This document shows positions 14,256 to 22,459 of a DNA stretch of 25,449 nucleotides, piece after piece. The notes beneath the pieces are model-generated. The model had not been told where the DNA came from and ran no database searches. It worked only from the letters and a program-made list of their open reading frames with translations. Position 1 is the first letter of the stretch, and each line of letters starts with the position of its first letter. Source of the stretch: CAZJCK01 sp964544635. Its GTDB lineage: Bacteria; Zixibacteria; MSB-5A5; GN15; FEB-12. The DNA lies in the NCBI GenBank assembly GCA_964544635.1, contig CAZJCK010000052.1, positions 1-25,449 on the forward strand, in the 5' to 3' direction. Both the position numbers and the translations under genes were made by a program.

Positions 14256-16505
14256 ATGAGCAAGGGTCTGATAAACGTCTGCCGATTGAGCATTGTTCTC
14301 GCATTGTTTGCGGTGCTTCAGCCCGTTACGATCGCTGCGGCAGAGAATACCGAATTCATCAAGTATGCCCGCGCCGATGTCCGGGCGTGGTACGTGTACG
14401 AGTCGATTGACGAGATCGATTGGCCGACCGTGTACTATCTCAATGAAACGTTCGGCTGTCGCGTCAGTCTCGTACACCTGATCACCGACGGCGGCTCTGA
14501 TCCGACAGAACGATCGTTGCCCGATCGACAACTGTTCATGCACACCGTCGTCATCGACACCAGCCAGGCAGTGCGGTGGGGGCAGGCTCTCGGCGACGAC
14601 CTGACCGACCGCAACCCCGATCTGATCATTATCGCAGCCGACAGCTCTCGTTCGATTGTGCGCAGCTTCCGCCGGTTTGTCGCCGCCTATCAACCGTCAG
14701 CCGATGACCTTTTCGGCATTGCCAGGATTTACCTGGCTGCCCCGGCCGGATCGGAGCCGGCTGCCGGCTCCTCAGTGTGGCTGAACTCGCGAGTTCTCGG
14801 AAATCAGTTCCACGAGCGAATGCACAACGAAATCCCGCTCTTGTTGCCCGGCTTCGCGCTGCCCGACAACCGCGACCGTCGCATGATCCGCTATGACTTG
14901 CTCGATCGTCGCATTGATGCCGGCACTCCCGAAAGCGACTTCTTCTCCGGCATGTCAACCCTGCGCTTGTCGCACTTTATCGACAGCCTGTTTTCCGACG
15001 GTCCGATGAAACAGACCCTCGCCGATCAAGCCACTGCCTACCAAGCGTTGATGGCGGAGGCTGAACATGCCGACGATCAGCAGGCGGTTGTCGAAAAGGT
15101 GCTGGCGGCCTACCGTGAACTCCTGCCGATTTCACGCTACCGTGCTCACAGCGCCACTCTGCCGTCGATGCCGTCATTCGAAGCCTATCTTGATCGCCTC
15201 GAATCCCGCGCCGAGGAAGCGATTCTACATGTGGCCGGATTGTACTGGGAGGGACGGGTGCTGCTGCGCGATTCACCGCATGGCCCGAAAGTAAAGTTCA
15301 TTGCCTCCGTCTCCAACGCCGGTACTGAATCGATCGAACTGGCCGCGGTACAGTTTCAGCCGTACTGGCAGGATGAACCGTCCATCCTGCAGCAGCAGTC
15401 GGTCATGGTGGCGCCGCACCAGTCGTATGTACGTGAGTACCTCATCGATATCGATCCGGCCTGGCTCGAAGCAGATCGTTCCGATTCGCTGCTGTTTGTA
15501 TCGACGCTGATACTCGGCGACATCCCCTTTGAAATGACCAACAGCCTGCCGGTTAATGAATCACTGCCGCTGGGTATAACCTTCGAGCCGAACTTCCGCT
15601 TCGTTGATCCGTCGGCCCGAACCGACGTCGACCGAGTCGTGGCAGCTCTCAACTGGAAAGTAATCATCACCAAGCCGACCAACTATGCCGGCATGGTGCA
15701 CCTCGAACTGGAAACGCCGCGCGGTATGTTTGCCGGCGCTTACCGTCAGGATATCCGGCTGCTGCAGGGGACCCGGCGGGAAGTGGTCGGGATACCGTTC
15801 ACGTTGTCCAAGCTGTTCGAATTCGGGCGACAGGAGCAGACCATTGCCATGTCAGCCGACGGTATCTTGGTGGCAGTCGATACCGGCTACATCCGTGCCG
15901 CTGCCTGCCAGATGCCGACAACGCTGTCGATTGGAATTCTTCCCGATAGCAGCGGTCGTCTCGAAGATGTCCTGCGCATGGCCGGCGCCACCTACCGTCA
16001 ACTCACCGAGCGCAGCCTCGAGCTGGGAGAATTGGCGGGGTATGATGTCATCGTACTCGGCTCCGGCTGTTTCCGCCGTTATCCCAACCTGCGCTGGTAC
16101 CGGGATCGTCTTGAAGAGTTCATTCGCAATGGCGGTTCGGTGGTTCTTTTCGGACAACCTGATGACTGGCCGGCCGGGATACTGCCGGTTTCGTTCGTGC
16201 CCGACCGCGCCCTACTGCGACAAGGCGACATTACCAGCCTGCTGCGCTACGCAAACGTGCTCAGCCGACCCTACGAGATCGACCAGGCCGAACTGTTGAG
16301 CTGGTATGACCGCGCCCGGGCGGCATCACCGGCAGAAATTGCGCCCTCGGAAAAAGTGTTTGTTGCACCGGAGGGCGAATCGCTCCTGTCGGTTTCTCGC
16401 CTTGGCCAGGGCCAGCTCATTTACTGCGGTTTGCCCCTGCTCGACATGGTCGCCGATCTCGAGTTGGCGGCGATTCACCTATTTTCCAACCTGATGAACT
16501 ATTAG
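14256..16505 (+). CDS. Large secreted protein of unknown function with C-terminal GATase-like domain
   Basis: The 749-residue protein starts with a signal peptide (residues 1-29; core LSIVLALFAVLQPVTIAAA). Residues 30-340 are a mixed region I do not recognise (YLNETFGCRVSLVHLITDGG, NPDLIIIAADSSRSIVRSFRR, and a helical stretch at 250-335). Residues 345-545 look like two beta-sandwich units (VKFIASVSNAGTESIELAAV and later MVHLELETPRGMF). Residues 555-749 resemble a class I glutamine-amidotransferase/ThuA-like fold: a first strand at TLSIGILPDS, then LAGYDVIVLGSGCF with Cys605 at the nucleophile-elbow position, then LEEFIRNGGSVVLFGQ, and a closing GQGQLIYCGLPLLD. I start at 14256 because the signal peptide begins there; the frame is open further upstream but overlaps the cupin gene. 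Likely periplasmic; function unknown. Confidence 0.85.
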   Translation: MSKGLINVCRLSIVLALFAVLQPVTIAAAENTEFIKYARADVRAWYVYESIDEIDWPTVYYLNETFGCRVSLVHLITDGGSDPTERSLPDRQLFMHTVVIDTSQAVRWGQALGDDLTDRNPDLIIIAADSSRSIVRSFRRFVAAYQPSADDLFGIARIYLAAPAGSEPAAGSSVWLNSRVLGNQFHERMHNEIPLLLPGFALPDNRDRRMIRYDLLDRRIDAGTPESDFFSGMSTLRLSHFIDSLFSDGPMKQTLADQATAYQALMAEAEHADDQQAVVEKVLAAYRELLPISRYRAHSATLPSMPSFEAYLDRLESRAEEAILHVAGLYWEGRVLLRDSPHGPKVKFIASVSNAGTESIELAAVQFQPYWQDEPSILQQQSVMVAPHQSYVREYLIDIDPAWLEADRSDSLLFVSTLILGDIPFEMTNSLPVNESLPLGITFEPNFRFVDPSARTDVDRVVAALNWKVIITKPTNYAGMVHLELETPRGMFAGAYRQDIRLLQGTRREVVGIPFTLSKLFEFGRQEQTIAMSADGILVAVDTGYIRAAACQMPTTLSIGILPDSSGRLEDVLRMAGATYRQLTERSLELGELAGYDVIVLGSGCFRRYPNLRWYRDRLEEFIRNGGSVVLFGQPDDWPAGILPVSFVPDRALLRQGDITSLLRYANVLSRPYEIDQAELLSWYDRARAASPAEIAPSEKVFVAPEGESLLSVSRLGQGQLIYCGLPLLDMVADLELAAIHLFSNLMNY

Positions 16506-16530
16506 GCGCGTCGACTGTTATACCGAATCA

Positions 16531-16555
16531 GGCCGTTTTTTCGGGGATAACGGCT
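16531..16555 (+). promoter_or_regulatory. Inverted repeat upstream of the ABC exporter genes
   Basis: GCCGTT (16532-16537) and AACGGC (16549-16554) are perfect inverted arms separated by 11 bases, ending 11 bases before the ATG at 16566. The spacing fits a repressor operator or an RNA hairpin near the ribosome site; no T run follows, so it is not a typical terminator. Confidence 0.3.
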
Positions 16556-16565
16556 GTGTAACCCT

Positions 16566-18338
16566 ATGTCGAAAGAGGCGCCTACGTCTACGGATACGCA
16601 ACAGACTCGATTTTCCAGCATTACGGACTATTTTCGGACGTATCGCCGGTACCTGATTCTCGGCGGCATCGTGGTGGTGTTGTCCAACGGTCTGGCGTTG
16701 GTCATTCCGTATATCACCAAGCTGATCTTCGATTTACTCGAGCAGGGTGCGACCGCGTCGGACCTCGTGCCTTACATCGTAGCCGGCTTCGGCCTCGCCG
16801 TCCTGTCCGGTGTCTTCCGTTTTTCGATGCGGCGGACGATCATCTGGATGTCGCGCAAATTCGAGTACGACTTCCGCGGCCGCATCTTCCGCCACCTGCT
16901 CAATCTGTCGCAGTCGTTCTACCATACTAACCGTACCGGCGACATCATGGCCCGCCTCACCAACGACCTCGAGGCTGTCCGCCAGATGGTCGGCCCGGGC
17001 ATCATGTACATCAGCAATACCCTGGTGGTGCTGGTCGTCGCATTCGCCGTGATGATCTATCTCTCGCCGATGCTCACTCTGTGGGCGTCGATCCCGCTCG
17101 TGCTGCTGCCGATCGGCGTGAACCTGATTGGTAATGTGCTGCACCGTCAGTCGATGAAAGTACAGGACAAGTTCTCAGAACTGACCGTTGCCGCGCAGGA
17201 AAATCTCTCGGGCATTCGGGTCGTGAAGGCGTACGGCCAGGAGGATGCCGAGGTCGAGAACTTCCGCGGCCACTCCGAAGAGTATTACAGCCTGAATATG
17301 ACCCTGGCGAAGTTGCAGGGCACCTTCATTCCGGCCATGCGCATGATTGCCGCCGTCTCGTATTTCGTCGTTCTCTACTTCGGTGGCCTCAAGGTTATCG
17401 AAGGCGAACTCAGCGTCGGCGACGTCGTGGCGTTCTTCGGCTACCTCTCGATGATCATGTGGCCGCTAATCGCCATCGGCTGGGTGACCTCGCTCTACCA
17501 GCGCGGTACTGCTTCGCTCGATCGCATCAACAGGATTCTCTATTCAGCGCCCCAGATAGTCGATACCTCGGACAATCCACACGACGCTCGAATCAAAGGT
17601 GAGGTCGAGTTCCGCGACCTGACGTTCGGCTACAACGGACGTCCGGTGCTGCACGATATCAGCCTGACGATCAAGGCGGGCCAGACCGTCGGCCTGGTTG
17701 GACCGACCGGTTCCGGGAAGACAACCCTGGCCGCGCTGATCGGTCGGCTGTTTCAGGTGCCGTCGAAGCAACTGTTTATTGACGGGGTCGATGTCAACGA
17801 CTGGAAAGTCGACACCCTGCGACGCCAGATCGGCTATGCCCCCCAGGAGCCGTTTTTGTTCAGCGACACCGTGAAAGAGAACATTCGCTTTGGCCGGCCC
17901 GAGGCTACCGACGAAGAGATCGTCGAGGCCTCGCGCACCGCGGCGCTGACCAAGGACATCGCGTCATTCAAGAACGGCTACGCGACGATGGTTGGTGAGC
18001 GCGGGATCACGTTGTCGGGCGGCCAGAAGCAGCGCACCGCCATCGCCCGCGCTGTCCTGACCGATCCGGCCATCCTCATCCTCGACGATGCCACCTCGGC
18101 GGTCGACACCGAGACTGAACATCAGATCAATCAGCAGATCAAAAAGGTGCTGCATAACCGTACGGCAATTATCATCTCGCACCGGGTCGCCTCGGTAAAG
18201 GATGCCGATGTGATTCTGTATCTCGAAGAGGGGAGGATCATCGAGTCGGGCTCCCATGAGAAGTTGCTCAAGAGCGACGGCGCCTACGCCGAGTTATATC
18301 GCTCGCAACTGATCGAACAGGAACTGGAGGCGCTGTGA
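16566..18338 (+). CDS. ABC exporter half-transporter, degenerate-site subunit
   Basis: The 590-residue protein is a type IV (MDR-type) ABC exporter half: six transmembrane helices in residues 27-310, then a nucleotide-binding domain with Walker A GPTGSGKT (379-386), Q-loop region APQEPFLFSD, signature LSGGQ (483-487), Walker B ILILDD and switch His539. The residue after the Walker B Asp is Asp508 instead of the catalytic Glu. This pattern is known from the degenerate subunit of heterodimers such as TM287/288, LmrCD and YheI/YheH (BmrCD). Its stop overlaps the next gene by 4 bases (GTGA), so the halves are made together. Substrate unknown; lipid or drug export is typical of the family. Confidence 0.95.
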   Translation: MSKEAPTSTDTQQTRFSSITDYFRTYRRYLILGGIVVVLSNGLALVIPYITKLIFDLLEQGATASDLVPYIVAGFGLAVLSGVFRFSMRRTIIWMSRKFEYDFRGRIFRHLLNLSQSFYHTNRTGDIMARLTNDLEAVRQMVGPGIMYISNTLVVLVVAFAVMIYLSPMLTLWASIPLVLLPIGVNLIGNVLHRQSMKVQDKFSELTVAAQENLSGIRVVKAYGQEDAEVENFRGHSEEYYSLNMTLAKLQGTFIPAMRMIAAVSYFVVLYFGGLKVIEGELSVGDVVAFFGYLSMIMWPLIAIGWVTSLYQRGTASLDRINRILYSAPQIVDTSDNPHDARIKGEVEFRDLTFGYNGRPVLHDISLTIKAGQTVGLVGPTGSGKTTLAALIGRLFQVPSKQLFIDGVDVNDWKVDTLRRQIGYAPQEPFLFSDTVKENIRFGRPEATDEEIVEASRTAALTKDIASFKNGYATMVGERGITLSGGQKQRTAIARAVLTDPAILILDDATSAVDTETEHQINQQIKKVLHNRTAIIISHRVASVKDADVILYLEEGRIIESGSHEKLLKSDGAYAELYRSQLIEQELEAL

Positions 18339-20152
18339 GTACCGCTGCACAGTATCATGAAGAAGAAGTACTGGGCAAGGCGTACGATGCCCGATTGATG
18401 AAGCGGCTGCTCAGGTATGTCCGCCCCTATCGCTGGATCGCCGCGCTTGCCGTAGTCGTGCTCCTGATCGTCGCCGTTCTCCAGACCGGACTGGCCTTTG
18501 TGGCCAAGTGGGCGATCGACGACTATATCAAACCCGGTACTGCCGACGGATTCGAGAACATGGCGTTTGCCTACCTCGCCATCAGTTTCGCGGTCTTCAT
18601 CTTCACGTTCGCCCAGATCTGGATCACCATGCTTTTGGGCCAGAGAGTTCAGCACGATATCCGGCTCCAGGTATTCGACCATGTCCAGCGGCTGCACCTC
18701 GGCTACTTCGACAGGAATCCGGTCGGACGGCTGGTCACCCGCGTCACCAACGACGTCAACACCCTCAACGAACTGTTCTCATCCGGCGTGGTCAATATCA
18801 TCGGCGACCTGTTGATGATTGTCTTCTATGTCGCGGCGCTGTTCTATGTCAGTTGGAAGCTGGCGCTGGTGGTGTTTATCAGTGTGCCGCTGCTGTTGAT
18901 CGTATCCTTTGTCTTTCGCGCCAAGGCCCGCGACGCCTACCGCGTCGTCCGACTCAAGCTCGCCCGCCTCAATGCCTTCGTACAGGAGCACGTTACCGGC
19001 ATGGGCCTGGTGCAGCTGTTTAACCGCGAGAACACGACGTACAATCGCTTCGACGACATCAATGCCGACCTCCGCCAGGCCCACCTGCGTAATGTCCTGT
19101 ATTATGCTGTCTTCTACCCGGTGGTGGAAGTCATCGGCGCTCTGGCTTTGTCGCTGCTGTTCTACTACGGCGCCAGCCTGATGAATGCCGGCACCCTGTC
19201 GTTCGGTGACCTGTTCCTGTTCATCTACCTGCTCGAACGGTTCTTCCATCCGATTCGCGACCTGTCCGAAAAGTATAATGTCCTGCAGGCGTCGATGGCG
19301 TCATCCGAACGCATCTTTGGCCTGCTCGATACCAAACCGGCCATTGTCGACCGTGAAAAGACAATCCAGCCGAAAGAGTTTACCGGGCGGATCGATGTCG
19401 AGAACCTCTGGTTTGCCTACAAAGATGAAGAGTGGGTGCTCAAGGATGTTTCGTTCAACGTCGAGCCGGGCGAGAAAGTGGCCATTGTCGGCGCTACCGG
19501 TGCGGGGAAGACCTCGCTTATTTCGCTCCTCTTCCGCTTCTACGATTACCAGAAGGGCGCGATCAAGCTCGACGGTGTAGACTTGAAGGACTGGCCGCGC
19601 AATGAACTGCGCCGTCACCTCGCCCTGGTACTGCAGGATGTCTTCCTCTTCAGCGGCGACTTCGCCGGTAACGTGCGGCTGCGCGATGAATCGATCAGCG
19701 ACGACGAAGTCGAGCGCGCGATGGAGCGGGTCGGCTTCGACCGTTTCCTGGGTGTCTTTCCGGATGGTCTCAATACCGAGGTTAAAGAACGCGGCGTGAC
19801 CCTGTCAACCGGCCAGAAGCAACTGCTCTCGTTTGCCCGGGCGCTGGCGTTCGATCCGGATATTCTCATTCTCGATGAAGCGACCAGTTCGGTCGACAGT
19901 GAAACTGAACGGCTGATCCAGGAAGCACTCGATGAGTTGTTGAAGGGCCGGACCTCGATCGTGATCGCTCACCGTCTCTCCACCGTCGAGAAAGCGGACA
20001 AGATTATTGTATTGCATCACGGCGAGATACGCGAGGTCGGGAGCCATGATGAACTGTTGCAGCAAAAAGGCATTTATCATAAACTGTACCAGATACAGTA
20101 CAAGCACCAGGCGCCCGATGCCAGGACATCGACCGGTGCAAAAGTTGGATAA
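18335..20152 (+). CDS. ABC exporter half-transporter, catalytic-site subunit
   Basis: The 605-residue partner begins at a GTG that overlaps the previous stop, with GGAGG 4 bases upstream. Six membrane helices (about 33-310) precede a nucleotide-binding domain with Walker A GATGAGKT (386-393), VLQDVFLFSG, signature LSTGQ (490-494; the second position is Thr instead of Gly), Walker B ILILDEATSSVD with an intact catalytic Glu515, and His546. Its Walker sites and the other subunit's LSGGQ make one full ATP site; its LSTGQ and the other subunit's Asp508 make the degenerate one. The two genes therefore encode a heterodimer with a matched division of labour. Confidence 0.95.
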   Translation: MSTAAQYHEEEVLGKAYDARLMKRLLRYVRPYRWIAALAVVVLLIVAVLQTGLAFVAKWAIDDYIKPGTADGFENMAFAYLAISFAVFIFTFAQIWITMLLGQRVQHDIRLQVFDHVQRLHLGYFDRNPVGRLVTRVTNDVNTLNELFSSGVVNIIGDLLMIVFYVAALFYVSWKLALVVFISVPLLLIVSFVFRAKARDAYRVVRLKLARLNAFVQEHVTGMGLVQLFNRENTTYNRFDDINADLRQAHLRNVLYYAVFYPVVEVIGALALSLLFYYGASLMNAGTLSFGDLFLFIYLLERFFHPIRDLSEKYNVLQASMASSERIFGLLDTKPAIVDREKTIQPKEFTGRIDVENLWFAYKDEEWVLKDVSFNVEPGEKVAIVGATGAGKTSLISLLFRFYDYQKGAIKLDGVDLKDWPRNELRRHLALVLQDVFLFSGDFAGNVRLRDESISDDEVERAMERVGFDRFLGVFPDGLNTEVKERGVTLSTGQKQLLSFARALAFDPDILILDEATSSVDSETERLIQEALDELLKGRTSIVIAHRLSTVEKADKIIVLHHGEIREVGSHDELLQQKGIYHKLYQIQYKHQAPDARTSTGAKVG

Positions 20153-20172
20153 CCACAGGGTATGCACCGAAC

Positions 20173-20964
20173 ATGACCAAAAAGCGTATTCGCGATCTGA
20201 TAGATACCGCTACCGACATAGCTCGTGAAGCCGGCAGTATTCTCAAGAAAGGATTCGACCAAGCGCCCGATGTCCGCTACAAGGGGAAGATCGATCCGGT
20301 TACCCAGTATGATCTTGCCTCCGAAGAGTATATAGTCGGGCGCATCAACGACGCTTTCCCCGACCACCAGATCCTGGCTGAAGAAGGAACCGAGAGCAAC
20401 GGCGGGTCGGAGTATCGCTGGATTATCGATCCGCTCGACGGTACGGTCAATTTCGCGCACGGTTTCCCGATGTACTGCGTGTCGATCGCCGTCGAGTTTC
20501 GCGGCCACGTCGTGGCCGGGGCGGTGTTCGATCCGGAGCGCGATGAAATGTTCACCGGCGGCCGCAGTATCGGCGGCTTTCTGAACGGCACACGGATGCG
20601 GGTGTCCAGTGAAAAGCGGCTTGATCGAGCCATGCTGGCGACCGGCTTTGCCTACGATGTCCATACCTCGCGGCGCAATAACCTCGGCTTCTTCTCCCGC
20701 ATGATCAAGACCGCCCAGGCGGTCCGCCGGCCCGGCTCGGCGGCCATCGACCTCTGCTGGCTGGCGGCGGGACGGCTCGATGGGTTCTGGGAGCTGAAGC
20801 TGCACCCCTGGGATACGGCCGCCGCCGCCCTGTTTGTGGAAGAGGCGGGAGGCAGGGTAACCCGGCTGGACGGATCGCCGTATACCATATTTGACGATGA
20901 GATCCTCGCCTCCAACAGCCGTATCCACCGGCAGATGAGCCGGACGCTGTTGAATCGGAAGTAA
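20173..20964 (+). CDS. Inositol monophosphatase family protein
   Basis: The 263-residue protein belongs to the Mg-dependent, Li-sensitive phosphatase family (SuhB/IMPase, also histidinol- or fructose-bisphosphatase-like members). Metal ligands are visible: Glu70/71 in ILAEEG, the signature WIIDPLDGTVNFAHG with Asp86 and Asp89, and the late LHPWDTAAAALFVEEAGG with the fifth Asp. The conserved RRPGSAAIDLCWLAAGRLDGFWE also fits. Length is usual for IMPase. It begins 20 bases after the ABC pair, likely in the same transcript, with no clear Shine-Dalgarno sequence. The substrate cannot be told from sequence alone; the name inositol-1-monophosphatase is by family. Confidence 0.93.
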   Translation: MTKKRIRDLIDTATDIAREAGSILKKGFDQAPDVRYKGKIDPVTQYDLASEEYIVGRINDAFPDHQILAEEGTESNGGSEYRWIIDPLDGTVNFAHGFPMYCVSIAVEFRGHVVAGAVFDPERDEMFTGGRSIGGFLNGTRMRVSSEKRLDRAMLATGFAYDVHTSRRNNLGFFSRMIKTAQAVRRPGSAAIDLCWLAAGRLDGFWELKLHPWDTAAAALFVEEAGGRVTRLDGSPYTIFDDEILASNSRIHRQMSRTLLNRK

Positions 20965-21013
20965 TGACCGGCACGGGAAAGACTTTCAAGTGACAATTGA
21001 CCACAGAGCAGAC

Positions 21014-21042
21014 TTGTCCATTTTGACTCAATATCGTATTAT
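21014..21042 (+). promoter_or_regulatory. Promoter of the glmM-glmS pair
   Basis: TTGTCC (21014-21019) and TATTAT (21037-21042) are 17 bases apart. A second TTGACT at 21023-21028 has no fitting -10. Transcription would start near 21049, leaving a leader of about 38 bases with AGGAG at 21072-21076, 10 bases before the ATG at 21087. Confidence 0.5.
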
Positions 21043-21086
21043 TGAACCGTCTTCACGGAGATCTTCGCAGCAGGAGCTTCATATAC

Positions 21087-22448
21087 ATGGCTAAGAAAAC
21101 GCTGGTCGCCTCCACCTCGGGGGTGCGCGGAATTATCGGGCCCGGTCTGACACCGGTCCTGGCAACGAAATATGCCGCCGCCTTCGGCAGCATGCTCAAA
21201 TCCGGCACCGTTGTGATCGGACGCGACAGCCGACCAACCGGTGACATAATCATGCGCTCGGCGATCAGCGGCCTGGCGGCGGTCGGTATCGACGTTGTCG
21301 ATATCGGCATCGTCCCAACCCCGACAGTCGAGATCGCCGTCAAGGAACTGAAGGCGAAAGGCGGCATTTGCATTACCGCCTCGCACAACCCGGCGCCATG
21401 GAACGCCCTGAAGTTCTTTAACGACCGGGGGGAGTTCATTACCCCGGCCCAGTATGACAAACTGAACGACATCTATACCAATGAGAAGTTTGCCTTCAAG
21501 AGGCATGACAAGGTGGGATCGATTGAGCGGCAGGATGTCTGGATCGACAAGCATATCAAGAAGACGCTGGCGCTGAAGACCGTCAACAAGGGTGCGATCA
21601 AGCGCCGCAAATTCTCGGTAGTCGTCGACGCCATCAACGGCGCCGGCTCGCACGCTTTACCGACTCTGCTCAAGCTGCTTGGCGCGAAAGTGGTTGAAAT
21701 CAACTGCGACGGCGATGGCAACTTTGTCCACGAACCGGAACCGGTACCGAAAAACCTGGCGCAGCTTGGCAAGGCCGTCAGGAAGCACAAGGCCGACCTC
21801 GGCATGGCCTGCGATCCGGATGCCGACCGCCTCGCCCTGGTCGATGCAACCGGAGAGCCGATCGGCGAGGAATTGACCCTCGCCATAGCGGTCCGCCATA
21901 TCCTGAGCAAGCAGAAAGGCCCCACCGTGCTCAACCTGTCGACGTCGAAAGCAACGGTCGATACCGCCGAAGCCGCCGGTTCGAAGGTGTATCTCTCGAA
22001 GGTGGGCGAGTCGAATGTGGTCGAGATGATGCGCAAGAAGAAGGCGGTGATTGGCGGCGAGGGGAACGGCGGGGTGATCTACCCCTCCTTCCATGCCGGT
22101 CGCGATTCCCTGGTGGCGGCCGCCCTCACCCTGTCCTGCCTGGCTGAAGAGAAGCTGAGCCTGAAGGAAATGGCGGAAACCTTGCCCGCATATTACGCTA
22201 TAAAGTCGAAAGCGACTCTTCCCGATGACTTTAGTAAACGCCTGGCACGATTCGAAAAGGATGCCGCCGAGATCTTCGGCCGGTTTACCGTCGACCGCCG
22301 TGATGGTCTGCGATTTGATTTCGATGGCGGCTGGGCACAGATCCGTTCGTCCAATACCGAGCCGATCTACCGCCTGATAGTGGAAACCGACGACCGGCGC
22401 CAGACCGATCGTTTGAACCAGATGATACGACGCTTTTTCAGCAAATAA
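21087..22448 (+). CDS. glmM: Phosphoglucosamine mutase, archaeal-type phosphohexomutase
   Basis: This alpha-D-phosphohexomutase has 453 residues. It should convert glucosamine-6-phosphate to glucosamine-1-phosphate for UDP-GlcNAc. Four-domain landmarks are visible: STSGVRG (9-15), catalytic Ser99 in TASHNP, metal loop DPDADR (243-248), sugar loop GGEGNGG, and phosphate loop RSSNTEP. GGEGNGG and the opening TSGVRG are like archaeal GlmM/PMM-PGM enzymes; classical bacterial GlmM reads FGTDGIRG and GE.SGH. The glmS neighbour 11 bases downstream argues for the glucosamine role, but phosphomannomutase activity is possible. I start at the ATG at 21087 because AGGAG precedes it and the family core follows; an upstream TTG in frame is weaker. 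Confidence 0.9.
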   Translation: MAKKTLVASTSGVRGIIGPGLTPVLATKYAAAFGSMLKSGTVVIGRDSRPTGDIIMRSAISGLAAVGIDVVDIGIVPTPTVEIAVKELKAKGGICITASHNPAPWNALKFFNDRGEFITPAQYDKLNDIYTNEKFAFKRHDKVGSIERQDVWIDKHIKKTLALKTVNKGAIKRRKFSVVVDAINGAGSHALPTLLKLLGAKVVEINCDGDGNFVHEPEPVPKNLAQLGKAVRKHKADLGMACDPDADRLALVDATGEPIGEELTLAIAVRHILSKQKGPTVLNLSTSKATVDTAEAAGSKVYLSKVGESNVVEMMRKKKAVIGGEGNGGVIYPSFHAGRDSLVAAALTLSCLAEEKLSLKEMAETLPAYYAIKSKATLPDDFSKRLARFEKDAAEIFGRFTVDRRDGLRFDFDGGWAQIRSSNTEPIYRLIVETDDRRQTDRLNQMIRRFFSK

Positions 22449-22459
22449 AGGAGCCGTCC

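Noticed and set aside
22449..22459. Possible glmS ribozyme
   Set aside because: Only 11 bases separate glmM and glmS, far too few for the ribozyme.
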